Source of the DNA: an uncultured Prevotella sp. | GTDB taxonomy: Bacteria; Bacteroidota; Bacteroidia; Bacteroidales; Bacteroidaceae | Direction: 5' to 3' | DNA length: 64,000 nt | NCBI GenBank assembly: GCA_946402275.1 | Contig: CAMIVY010000010.1 | Location: forward strand, 32,482 to 96,481 | In this document: positions 17,186 through 26,112 of the stretch, one piece after another | Position numbering within the stretch: the first letter of the stretch is position 1 | Layout: each line of letters opens with the position of its first letter | The notes under the pieces: model-generated | What the model saw: only the letters and a program-made list of their open reading frames with translations | Told to the model about the DNA's origin: nothing | Databases searched by the model: none | Program-made: the position numbers and the translations under genes

Positions 17186-19369
17186 ATGAAACAAACCACC
17201 TTATTTATTATATTACTCGCGGCTTTATTGCTGACAGCCTGTTCGCAAAAGGAAAAGACGTATCGGATAGCCGTGTCGCAATGTTCTGTCGGAAACTGGC
17301 GATTTAAGCTGAACGAAGAACTACTGGCCGCACAATACTTGTACGACCAAAATGTGAAGGTGGAAATCATCAACTGTTATGACCGCTCCGACGTGCAGGT
17401 GCGCCAGATTGACAGCTTGTCGCAAAGTGATATCGACCTGCTGGTGGTGGCCCCCAATGAGTATGCGGAAGTGGCCCCCGCACTGCGACGTGCCAAGGAA
17501 CGCGGCGTGCCAGTCATCTTGTTTGACCGTAAGGCCGATACCGACGACTATACCGCATTCATAGGCGGCGACAACGTGGCAGTGGGAATAATGGCGGCAG
17601 AATATGCCATGCAGCTTGTGGAGCAATCCACTGGAAAGCACATTCTGGAGGTGACCGCACTGCAAAGCACATCACCATCGCTGGATCGCCATCGCGGCTT
17701 TGAGGAAGTGATGCGGAACCATCCCCAGATGGACTATCAGTGTATCTTCGGCAACTGGGACGACCATCATACCCACGACATTGTCAAGGAGCAGCTGGAG
17801 CAAGGCAAGTGCCCCGACGTCATCTTCTGTCATAGCGACTTCATGGCACGAGGTGCCTACTGGGCCATCAGGGATGCCGGACTGGAAGGTCAGGTGAAGG
17901 TGATTGGTGTTGACGGACTGCCAGGAGCCGATGAGGGCATAGAGCATGTGCAGGAAGGACATTTCGCAGCCACTTGTTTCTATCCCACCCACGGCGAACA
18001 GATAGTAAAGCTGGCTTTGGACATCCTGACGGGAAAGCCCTTTGAGCGCATCAACTACCTGAACAGCATGATGATAACACCTGAGAATGTCGATATGGTG
18101 TCCCTCTACGGCAACGAGTTGCAGCAGCAGAAAGCCGACATCGTAGCCATACAGGGCAAGCTGGAGGAATACTTCGGACTGTATAACGTCCAGACAAAAG
18201 TCATCTGGGGAGGAGCCGTAGCCATCGCACTGCTCGTAGTGGCTGTACTGCTCACATGGCGCGGTGTAGTACAGATTCGCAAGGCACACCGCCGACAGAA
18301 AGCCATGAACCGCGAACAGACACAGTTCTACACCAATGCCAGCCACCAGCTGAAAACGCCATTGACACTGATTGCAGGTCCCGTGAAACAGCTGCTGGAC
18401 CGAAAGGTGCTGAAAGGCGACGACCGTGAACTGCTGGAAATCGTAGGGCGTAACGTTGCACAATTGGAGGCTCTCGTGTCCAACGTACTCAACTTCCGCC
18501 ATGAGGTGCAGCATACCGTCAGCGATGAAACCGCAGAAAGTGCCATCAACACCCTTGTGCCCAAGGACATTGTGCAGGAGGGTCATCTGGAAATGCTGAA
18601 CCAGGAAGACACCGACGAACTGCCCAACATTCTCATTGTAGAGGACAACGAGGACATGCGGCGCTATCTGCGCACCCTACTTGCCAACCGGTTCTACGTA
18701 CTCGAGGCCAGCGACGGACAGAACGGACTCAGACTGGCACGGGAGAGCGTGCCCGACCTCATCATTAGCGACGTCATGATGCCCGTCATGGACGGACTGC
18801 AGCTATGCAAGCATCTCAAGGAAGACTTTATCACCAGTCACATTCCCGTTATCCTGCTTACGGCACGCAGTGAGGAACGCCAGCAGATGGAAGGATACGA
18901 GAGTGGAGCAGACGCCTACCTGACAAAGCCCTTCAGTGCAACCCTCCTGATAAGCCGCATCGATAACCTGTTAGCCACACGCCGCCAGCTGCGCCAGCTC
19001 TTCGACACGAACAAGCAGGAAAACGGGTCGGTTGATGTCAAGCTGACCACGCAGGACAGCCTCTTTATCGACCAGCTGAAGGAAACAATCAGCAGCAACA
19101 TGGCCAATCCTAACCTGAAAATGGATGATTTGGGCGAACAACTCGGCATCAGCCGCGTACAGTTATACCGGAAAGTGAAGACACTTACCGGACTCTCGCC
19201 CGTGGAACTGCTGCGGCAGATGAGACTGCAAAAGGGAAAAATACTGCTCAACACCACCACAAAGACCGTGGCAGAGATAGCCTACGAGGTAGGGTTCAAC
19301 TCAGCAAGCTATTTTGCCAATTGTTTCAAGAAGCAATTCGGCAAATTGCCGATGGAATTGCGCGAATAG
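17186..19369 (+). CDS. Hybrid two-component regulator with sugar-binding sensor, lacking the HATPase domain (fructan PUL B)
   Basis: Predicted fructose-responsive activator of PUL B, by likeness to Bacteroides regulators with a periplasmic-binding-protein sensor. Domains in order: signal/lipobox-like start (LLTACS, Cys19); type I periplasmic binding protein, about 26-310 (YRIAVSQCS, VIGVDGLPGADEG); transmembrane helix, about 339-358; HisKA dimerisation domain with SHQLKTP (His387), about 375-440; receiver domain, about 481-595, with phospho-acceptor Asp529 (ISDVMMP) and Lys581; AraC-type DNA-binding domain, about 625-727 (EIAYEVGFNSASYFANCFKK). The HATPase_c domain normally between HisKA and receiver is missing: only about 40 residues separate them. 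The whole protein is 727 residues where about 900 would be usual. It cannot phosphorylate itself in the normal way. Divergence from the family is real or an old deletion; the frame is intact. Confidence 0.88.
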   Translation: MKQTTLFIILLAALLLTACSQKEKTYRIAVSQCSVGNWRFKLNEELLAAQYLYDQNVKVEIINCYDRSDVQVRQIDSLSQSDIDLLVVAPNEYAEVAPALRRAKERGVPVILFDRKADTDDYTAFIGGDNVAVGIMAAEYAMQLVEQSTGKHILEVTALQSTSPSLDRHRGFEEVMRNHPQMDYQCIFGNWDDHHTHDIVKEQLEQGKCPDVIFCHSDFMARGAYWAIRDAGLEGQVKVIGVDGLPGADEGIEHVQEGHFAATCFYPTHGEQIVKLALDILTGKPFERINYLNSMMITPENVDMVSLYGNELQQQKADIVAIQGKLEEYFGLYNVQTKVIWGGAVAIALLVVAVLLTWRGVVQIRKAHRRQKAMNREQTQFYTNASHQLKTPLTLIAGPVKQLLDRKVLKGDDRELLEIVGRNVAQLEALVSNVLNFRHEVQHTVSDETAESAINTLVPKDIVQEGHLEMLNQEDTDELPNILIVEDNEDMRRYLRTLLANRFYVLEASDGQNGLRLARESVPDLIISDVMMPVMDGLQLCKHLKEDFITSHIPVILLTARSEERQQMEGYESGADAYLTKPFSATLLISRIDNLLATRRQLRQLFDTNKQENGSVDVKLTTQDSLFIDQLKETISSNMANPNLKMDDLGEQLGISRVQLYRKVKTLTGLSPVELLRQMRLQKGKILLNTTTKTVAEIAYEVGFNSASYFANCFKKQFGKLPMELRE

Positions 19370-19448
19370 CCCTGGAAAGCCTATTGCCACTACGATAACA
19401 AATATCATAAAAAGCATCACAAAATAGTTACATGTAACATTTTTACTG

Positions 19449-19500
19449 ATGGTTTGAACGTTTTTTTATAGCGTTCAGACCATATTCGTTCGTACTTTTG
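19449..19500 (+). promoter_or_regulatory. Dyad operator and -7 box in front of susC of PUL B
   Basis: Inverted repeat with 12-bp arms and one mismatch (19449-19460 and 19472-19483, spacer 11 bp), then TACTTTTG as -7 box at 19493-19500. There is no TTTG at -33; the right arm of the dyad occupies that place, which fits an activator-dependent promoter. The core TGAACGTTTTTT recurs at 27770-27781. Confidence 0.6.
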
Positions 19501-19545
19501 CGCCAGAGATTTGCACAATTTAGTACTAACTTAAAAAAAATGTAA

Positions 19546-22500
19546 ATGAAACAGACGAAAACATTCATTCTTGCTCTAGCAAGCGTCTCAAAAAGACGAT
19601 TGATGAGTTTTCTGGCGCTCACATTATGTACGGTAATGTATGCGCAGCAGGAAATTACAGGTACGGTGACAGATGCTATGGGACCTGTCATCGGTGCTAC
19701 TGTGATGGAGAAGGGAACGTCGAACGGAACAGTAACCGACTTCGATGGAAACTTCAAGCTCAAGGTGCAGGCCGGTAAAACGCTGGTATTCTCCTACATC
19801 GGCTACAAAAGCCAGGAATTACCCGCAAAGGACGGCATGCAAGTGTCAATGGAGGAAAATGCCAAGGAATTGGCCGAGGTAGTGGTAACGGGTTATACCA
19901 CCCAGCGTAAGGCAGACCTCACAGGTGCCGTGGCTGTGGTACAGACCAAGGACCTGAAGACGTCGAGCGACACCGACCCCATGCGAGCCTTGCAGGGTAA
20001 GGTGCCTGGCATGACCATTACGTCAGATGGTTCGCCAGTGGGTGCCGGTACGGTGCGCATCCGTGGTATCGGTTCGTTCAACTCGTCACAGGACCCCCTG
20101 TTCATCATTGACGGTGTGCCTACTACCACCAACCTGAACACGCTGAACATGAACGACATTGAGTCGATGCAGGTACTGAAGGACGCTGCCTCGGCCAGTA
20201 TCTACGGTTCGCGTGCTGCCAATGGTGTCATCGTCATCACTACCCGCTCGGGTAAGAAGGGTGACAAGATCAAGGTCGATTTCTCTGCCAACCTGACTGC
20301 CCAGTTCTATAACAAGCAGTCGATGATGAAGCTGTCTAACTCGGCTGAGTATGCCACTGCTATGGCTCAGGCTGCCATGAATGACGGTTTGAACCCAGAG
20401 CAGTATGCCAACAACTACGGTCTGACCCTGCATGCTGATAAGGGCACGCCTATTTCAGCCTATAATCCTGCCACGGGAAAGATGGAGGATTTCATCGTGA
20501 ATGGCCGTTTTGATGGCTTCCTGAACGAAAAGCACTCCATGCGCTACAGTGACACAGACTGGTTGGATGCCATCTCCCGTACTGGCTTCTCACAGAGCTA
20601 TGACCTCTCTCTCTCGGGTGCTACCGACAAGTTCTCAGCACTCTTCTCGGCAGGCTACAAGAACAACAATGGTATCCTGAAGTTCACCGACTTCGAGAGC
20701 TTCTCGGGTCGTATCAATACTACTTATAAAATCAATGAGATAGTGACCGTGGGCGAGAATGCCACCATCACCTACTCGAACCAGGTGAACTCCTTTCCGT
20801 TGGAGAATGCTCTGAAGATGTCGCCTACGCTGCCCATCTATGAAGAGGACAACAAGACGTTCTCCGGTCCCGTGGGCGGCATGAGTGACCGCCAGAACCC
20901 GTTGCGCGAGCTCTATGACAACCGTGACAACCGCCTGAAGATGTGGCGTGTCTTTGGTAATGCTTTCGTCAACATCACCCCGTTGAAGGGTCTGACACTG
21001 CGTTCCAACTTCGGTCTCGACTACTGGTCGGAGTTCATTCATAGCGTGACCTACACGTGGCATTCTGATGTGGTGAACAACTCTACGCCGTCTGCCAACC
21101 TCGGCAATAAGAACTCTATCAAGTGGACGTGGTCTAACACCGCCAACTATAACTTCAACATCCTGGGTGAGCACACGTTCAACATTCTGGCTGGTCTGGA
21201 GTTGCACAAGGATGTGGAAGAGCGCTCATCGGCCTACGCACAGATGTATGCCCTGGAGAACTATGACTATATGTGGCCCGACGCTGCAACAGGAACGCAG
21301 CGTGCCGGTGGTATCAGGGAGGGTTACAACCTGGTTTCAATCTTCGGTAAGGTTGACTACAACTGGAAGGACTTGGTACTGGCTTCGTTTACCATTCGCC
21401 GTGACGGTTCGAGCCGCTTCGGACAGAACAACCGCTATGGTACGTTCCCTGCCTTCACCTTGGGTTATCGTCTCTCACAGAACCTGAAGCAGGAATGGCT
21501 GGACGACCTGAAGATCCGTGCTTCATGGGGTCAGACTGGTAACCAGGCCATCTCCAACTATGCCCGCTTTGGTCTGTATGCTGCCACCTACGGAGGCGGT
21601 CGCAACGAGTCAACGGCATACGACCTCTATCTGAAGGGCTCAGGAACGTTCCCCTCAGGTTTCCGTGCCACACAGGCCCAGAACGACAACCTGAAATGGG
21701 AGACCACTGAGCAGTGGAACGGCGGTCTGGACTTCACCATGTTCCGCAACTCACTCTACGGTAGCATGGATATCTATGTAAAGAAGGTGAAGGACATGCT
21801 CATCAATCCTGCCTACTTGGGTTCGATGGGTGAGGGTGGTGCCTCTTGGCTCAATGGTCCCTCACTGCAGAACTGGGGTATGGAGTTCCAGCTCGGCTAT
21901 CGCCACACCACCAGCTACGGACTGCGCTACAACGTGAACGGCAACCTGGACTTCTACCGCTCGAAGGTAACCTATCTGCCAGAGACCACTACCGGTTCTT
22001 ATGTTCATACGGCCAAGGAGAACCTGGTAGAGTCGGGCAGACCCTATGGTTCGATTGTCGGCTATGTCGTTGACGGACTCTTCCAGAATCGCGAGGAAGT
22101 GCTGGCCAGTGGTCAGGAGAACGCCCGCGTGGGTGGTCTGAAGTATGCCGACCTGGACGGCAATGGTATCATCAACGAGCAAGACCAGACTTGGATTTTC
22201 AATCCCGTACCCAACTTCTCATGGGGTCTGAACGTCGAACTCGGCTATAAAGACTTCGACTTCACCATGTTCTGGCAGGGTGTTGCCGGTCAGGACGTCT
22301 ATAACGACCAGAAGTTCCAGACCGACTTCTACTCTATCACCGATGCCGGTTCGAACAAGGGTAACCGTATGCTTGACGCATGGACGACAGCTAACACTGG
22401 CAGCAGCATTCCCGCACTGACTACCAACAATGTGGGCAACGAGAACCGCACTTCGACCTACTTCGTCGAGAATGGCTCTTACGCTAAGCTGCGCCAGGTT

Positions 22501-22689
22501 CAGATAGGCTACAACCTTCCTAACAAGTTGCTGGAGAAGGTCAAGATGACCTCTGCCCGTGTCTATGTGTCGGGTCATAACCTGCTGACCATCAAGACAA
22601 GCTCGCTGACCTGCCCAGACCCCGAGAATCCCCGTTGGATGTATCCTAACTCAACATCAATCTCGTTCGGTATCCAGACCTCGTTCTGA
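19546..22689 (+). CDS. SusC-like TonB-dependent outer-membrane transporter (fructan PUL B)
   Basis: Complete 1047-residue oligosaccharide importer of the outer membrane. Signal region up to about residue 35 (LALTLCTVMYAQ); carboxypeptidase-like regulatory domain from QEITGTVTDAMGPVIGATV; TonB-box-like EVVVTGYTTQRKADLTGAV near 115; plug domain with RIRGIGSFNSSQDPLFIIDG; then the barrel with FTIRRDGSSRFGQNNRYGTF and the terminal aromatic strand GIQTSF. First gene of the operon behind the dyad promoter, transcribed in the same direction as the hybrid regulator. The partner SusD gene follows at 22727. Strongly similar to the truncated SusC at the left edge; the two loci look like duplicates. Confidence 0.95.
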   Translation: MKQTKTFILALASVSKRRLMSFLALTLCTVMYAQQEITGTVTDAMGPVIGATVMEKGTSNGTVTDFDGNFKLKVQAGKTLVFSYIGYKSQELPAKDGMQVSMEENAKELAEVVVTGYTTQRKADLTGAVAVVQTKDLKTSSDTDPMRALQGKVPGMTITSDGSPVGAGTVRIRGIGSFNSSQDPLFIIDGVPTTTNLNTLNMNDIESMQVLKDAASASIYGSRAANGVIVITTRSGKKGDKIKVDFSANLTAQFYNKQSMMKLSNSAEYATAMAQAAMNDGLNPEQYANNYGLTLHADKGTPISAYNPATGKMEDFIVNGRFDGFLNEKHSMRYSDTDWLDAISRTGFSQSYDLSLSGATDKFSALFSAGYKNNNGILKFTDFESFSGRINTTYKINEIVTVGENATITYSNQVNSFPLENALKMSPTLPIYEEDNKTFSGPVGGMSDRQNPLRELYDNRDNRLKMWRVFGNAFVNITPLKGLTLRSNFGLDYWSEFIHSVTYTWHSDVVNNSTPSANLGNKNSIKWTWSNTANYNFNILGEHTFNILAGLELHKDVEERSSAYAQMYALENYDYMWPDAATGTQRAGGIREGYNLVSIFGKVDYNWKDLVLASFTIRRDGSSRFGQNNRYGTFPAFTLGYRLSQNLKQEWLDDLKIRASWGQTGNQAISNYARFGLYAATYGGGRNESTAYDLYLKGSGTFPSGFRATQAQNDNLKWETTEQWNGGLDFTMFRNSLYGSMDIYVKKVKDMLINPAYLGSMGEGGASWLNGPSLQNWGMEFQLGYRHTTSYGLRYNVNGNLDFYRSKVTYLPETTTGSYVHTAKENLVESGRPYGSIVGYVVDGLFQNREEVLASGQENARVGGLKYADLDGNGIINEQDQTWIFNPVPNFSWGLNVELGYKDFDFTMFWQGVAGQDVYNDQKFQTDFYSITDAGSNKGNRMLDAWTTANTGSSIPALTTNNVGNENRTSTYFVENGSYAKLRQVQIGYNLPNKLLEKVKMTSARVYVSGHNLLTIKTSSLTCPDPENPRWMYPNSTSISFGIQTSF

Positions 22690-22726
22690 TAAAATAAAAA
22701 ATTAAGAAATTAAAAAATTAAAATAA

Positions 22727-24493
22727 ATGAAAGCAATATATAAAGCATTCTGCGCTGGTTTGGCATGTTGCGGTATGGCAGTGACGCTGACCAGCTGCGA
22801 GAAGTCATTCGACAACTTCATTGATGTCGAGCCGCAGGGCGTCATCAGCGAGGACCTCGCCATGAGCCAGCCCGACGAAATGGTGACAGCGGCATACGCC
22901 AAGCTGGGTGACGACTGGTACACCTATCCTTTCAACCTGTGGCCATACGCTGACGTGTCCAGCGACGATGCCATGAAGGGAGGCAGCGGTACCACCGACA
23001 CCAACTACCACCCGGTAGAGGTATGGTCAACGCTGACCGCTTCGACTCCCGACCACATGGACGAGCTGTGGTATCACTTCTACTGCAGCATTTCGCGCTG
23101 CAACCGTGCACTGGTCTCTCTCGAACAGTATGGTGACAGTAAGCTGGGTGCTGAAGTGAAGTTGATCCGTGAGGGCGAGGTTCGCTTCCTGCGTGCCCAC
23201 TTCTACTTCAAACTCATCCAAATGTGGTATCAGGTACCCTGGGTTGACGAGGACGTGTATAGGAATCACACCGAGGAGCAGACGCCCAACAATGAGTTCA
23301 CCCATGAGGAACTGATGGAAAAGGTGATTGAGGACTTTGAGTTTGCCTACAACGTACTGCCTGAGGAAGGTCCCGGCAAAACAGGACGTGCCCACAAGGT
23401 GGCTGCCGCTGCCTATCTGGCCAAGTGCTACCTGACCATGGCATGGGGCGACGGCTACGAGGCTCAGACCGGCGTCAGCCACATCAATCAGGAATACATG
23501 AAGAAGGTGCTGGATTATACAGCCGTCGTGGAGCGTTCCGGCTATGGTTACATGGAGGACTTCGGCGACATTTTCCTGCCCGAATACAAGAACTCCAAGG
23601 AAAGCATCTTCGCCGTCCAGCACTCTGACTATCAGGACGACAACACGCTTTACGGACGTGCCAACTGGTCGAACATGCTGAACGGATGCTGGGGCATGTG
23701 GTCGTGCGGATGGGACTTCCATAAGCCCACCCAGAACCTGGTGAACGCTTTCAAGACGAAAGACGGACTGCCCATGTTCGACGACTATAACAAGGAGACG
23801 GCCTATCCCGTCAATGGAGTTGCGACGGCACAGAAGTGGGATCCGCGCCTCTTCCATACCGTTGGCATGCCTACCTTCCCCTACAAATACGAGGCTGAGT
23901 ACACCATGACCAAGGACAACAGCCGTACCCCAAATACCTACGGCTACTACACTTCGCTGAAGGAAGTGCCGCAGCGTTCGAAGGGTGAGACCTACGACAA
24001 CCCCTGGCAGGCATTCGCCATGAACGACTATGTGCTGCGCTATACGGACGTCATGCTGATGCGTGCCGAGGCGATGATAGAGACCGGCGACCTGAACGGT
24101 GCCATGCAGATTATCAACGACATCCGCCAGCGTGCCAAGAACTCTGTGGCCAAGCACATCGGCTATGCTGCCGACCAGTGTGAGATCAAGCTCTATCCCA
24201 ACAGCTACTTCCAGAACAGGGAGACGGCTCGCAGGTGCCTGCAGTGGGAGCGCCGTTTGGAGATGGCTATGGAGTCAGACCGCTACTTCTCGCTGCGCCG
24301 CTGGGGTATCGCCTCGAAGACGCTGAACGACTTCTTCGAGAAAGAGAAGGATGTCGTTTATGAGGGTCAGACATACGCCCAGTATTACAAGGATGCTCAC
24401 TACTCTACGGGCAAGAACGAATATTTCCCCTTGCCTTACATCCAGCTCTACTACGTGCCCGGACTTTATACACAGAACAAGGGATATAATTAA
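22727..24493 (+). CDS. SusD-like surface glycan-binding lipoprotein (fructan PUL B)
   Basis: 588-residue lid protein of the SusC transporter at 19546. Lipobox Cys24 (LTSCEKS). Family marks: EGEVRFLRAHFYFKLIQMW, KVAAAAYLAKCYLTMAWGD, RYTDVMLMRAEAMIETGD and RRLEMAMESDRYFSLRRWG, with a C-terminal YFPLPYIQLYYVPGL. Preceded by an AT-rich repeat spacer of 37 bp (8-bp units AAAAAATT/AAGAAATT at about 22696-22719). Co-transcribed with susC. Confidence 0.94.
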   Translation: MKAIYKAFCAGLACCGMAVTLTSCEKSFDNFIDVEPQGVISEDLAMSQPDEMVTAAYAKLGDDWYTYPFNLWPYADVSSDDAMKGGSGTTDTNYHPVEVWSTLTASTPDHMDELWYHFYCSISRCNRALVSLEQYGDSKLGAEVKLIREGEVRFLRAHFYFKLIQMWYQVPWVDEDVYRNHTEEQTPNNEFTHEELMEKVIEDFEFAYNVLPEEGPGKTGRAHKVAAAAYLAKCYLTMAWGDGYEAQTGVSHINQEYMKKVLDYTAVVERSGYGYMEDFGDIFLPEYKNSKESIFAVQHSDYQDDNTLYGRANWSNMLNGCWGMWSCGWDFHKPTQNLVNAFKTKDGLPMFDDYNKETAYPVNGVATAQKWDPRLFHTVGMPTFPYKYEAEYTMTKDNSRTPNTYGYYTSLKEVPQRSKGETYDNPWQAFAMNDYVLRYTDVMLMRAEAMIETGDLNGAMQIINDIRQRAKNSVAKHIGYAADQCEIKLYPNSYFQNRETARRCLQWERRLEMAMESDRYFSLRRWGIASKTLNDFFEKEKDVVYEGQTYAQYYKDAHYSTGKNEYFPLPYIQLYYVPGLYTQNKGYN

Positions 24494-24564
24494 GAATTAG
24501 AAATTAGGAACTCGAGCTTTGCTCGCTTGTCTAAGCAAGAATTAGTAATGATTAATTAGTAATT
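24494..24564 (+). repeat. Composite dispersed repeat: heptamers interrupted by a CTCGAGCTTTGCTCGC hairpin
   Basis: Heptamer-like units (GAATTAG/AAATTAG) run up to a palindromic stretch at about 24510-24537 and continue after it up to the ATG at 24565. Exactly this arrangement, heptamers on both sides of a CTCGA...TCG palindrome, returns at 29544-29640. Confidence 0.7.
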
Positions 24565-26091
24565 ATGATTAGCAAAAAATATAGAAGACTTCTGATAAGT
24601 TTATCATTTATCATTTGTCATTTATCATTTACCGCAGCACTTGTAAGCTGCCAGAATAAGGACATTGACCGCGAAGGCGCCAAGTTGCAAGCCCCTGATG
24701 TCACTCAGATCAGTGGTCAGCTCTCTGGTGATGACTATATCCTGACGTGGCCTGCACAGACGGCCAAGATGATGGTAACCACCTACCGCAATGGTACCCT
24801 TGCCGGTTCCGTGGTAGTAGATGGCAACAGCTACACCCACAAGGATGTTCCCACGAACGTCCCCTTTGAATATGTCTTCAAGCTCACAGATGGTAAAAAC
24901 ACCTCGTCGGGTGTTGTCACCAAGTATCTTCGCGAAGGTGCCACCAGCATCAGCGGTGTCTCTATGGCACAACTCGACAAGGCTGGCGGCTACGATGCAC
25001 GGGTAGAATGGAGTAGGGCTACTGATGCCACCAGCATACAGTTCACCGCCACTAACGGCAAGCGTACCATCAACGAACAGTTGGCGGGCACAGCAACCTC
25101 CTATTTGATTAAGGATGTGGAAACCGGCGACACATGGGATGTCACCCTCGTTGCCAAGAACGAAAAGGGTACATCACTCTCTACCCGCTCGTCGCTCCGC
25201 ATCGGTAAGACCGCCATCGGTTTCCTCAGCGTCTATGCTACTCCCGACGAACTGGTAGAGAAGGGCGATGACGACGAGGCTTCTGCATGGCTCTGGCTGC
25301 ACGAGGAGTATCCCACTGCCCAGTTCGTACCCTTCACCAGCATCACCTCTGTGGAGACGGTAGATCCCTACCGCGTGCTCTTCTGGTTGCGCGACCTGGA
25401 GGAAGTCAGCGAGGATCAGGTCTGGAACATGCCTGCCGAAGTACAGGCTGCCACACCATTTATCCGCCAGTGGTACAAGGACGGTGGCTCACTGCTGCTG
25501 TGGAGTCATGCCACACCGTATATAGGTCATCTGGGTCGTATCTCGCTGGACGAGATGAAGGGCAATGACCACGCCTTCGGCATGGGTCGCGGCGGCTGGA
25601 ATCCTGATGTCTGGAGAATGGCTGTCGAGCTGAACCCCGACCATAAGTTCAAGAAGGACCACTCTGAGCATCCCATCTATAAGGGACTGGAAGTGGAGAC
25701 CAACGCAGACACGAAGCTCATTGCCTTCAAGGGTCCCGGCTTCACTGAAGACCACAACTGCCTGTACTTTAACCTGCCCTCGCTGTGGACTGGCATTGGC
25801 AATCAGGAGGAGGCTTGCTACACGCAGCTCACCCAGACCTACGGCATCTATCCGCTCGGAACTTGGGACAGCCAGATATGGTGGGTCAGCCAGTTCAACG
25901 TATGGGAAGCTCAGCAGGGCAATACCGACTTCAAGGGTACCATTCTTTGCATCGGTAATGGCGGCTGTGAGTTCTCGATGAAGAACGAAGACGGCTCGCC
26001 CGACAAGAGTGCTCATCCGAAGAACAATATCTATCAAGACAATGTGCTCCGCCTGGCCAAGAACTCGCTTGAGTACCTGAAGACGAGATAA
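24565..26091 (+). CDS. Surface lipoprotein: two Fn3-like modules and DUF4960-like domain (fructan PUL B)
   Basis: Probable surface fructan-binding protein, in the position held by such a protein in Bacteroides levan loci. Signal peptide ends at the lipobox LVSC (Cys29). Two fibronectin type III-like modules follow (about 40-125 and 130-215), then the C-terminal domain shared with the protein at 4226-5620 (about 218-508; IRQWYKDGGSLLLWSHAT). No catalytic residues are recognisable. The hydrophobic core of the signal peptide (LISLSFIICHLSFTAAL) is encoded by a four-unit heptanucleotide repeat at 24601-24631. Between susD and the first GH32 gene of the operon. Confidence 0.74.
   Translation: MISKKYRRLLISLSFIICHLSFTAALVSCQNKDIDREGAKLQAPDVTQISGQLSGDDYILTWPAQTAKMMVTTYRNGTLAGSVVVDGNSYTHKDVPTNVPFEYVFKLTDGKNTSSGVVTKYLREGATSISGVSMAQLDKAGGYDARVEWSRATDATSIQFTATNGKRTINEQLAGTATSYLIKDVETGDTWDVTLVAKNEKGTSLSTRSSLRIGKTAIGFLSVYATPDELVEKGDDDEASAWLWLHEEYPTAQFVPFTSITSVETVDPYRVLFWLRDLEEVSEDQVWNMPAEVQAATPFIRQWYKDGGSLLLWSHATPYIGHLGRISLDEMKGNDHAFGMGRGGWNPDVWRMAVELNPDHKFKKDHSEHPIYKGLEVETNADTKLIAFKGPGFTEDHNCLYFNLPSLWTGIGNQEEACYTQLTQTYGIYPLGTWDSQIWWVSQFNVWEAQQGNTDFKGTILCIGNGGCEFSMKNEDGSPDKSAHPKNNIYQDNVLRLAKNSLEYLKTR
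24601..24631 (+). repeat. Heptanucleotide repeat inside a signal-peptide coding region
   Basis: TTATCAT, TTATCAT, TTGTCAT, TTATCAT, TTA: four and a half 7-bp units within codons for SFIICHLSFTA. Confidence 0.88.
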
Positions 26092-26112
26092 TTCATAATT
26101 CATAATTACGTC

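Noticed and set aside
18480..18640. Frameshift hiding the HATPase domain of the hybrid regulator
   Set aside because: Only about 125 bp separate HisKA and receiver, too short for the domain in any frame.
23027..24157. Long minus-strand open frame (376 codons) opposite susD
   Set aside because: Shadow of the high-GC third-position bias of the plus-strand gene; no start context and no recognisable family. The same holds for the long antisense frames at 51032-52078, 52097-53485 and 56066-57877.
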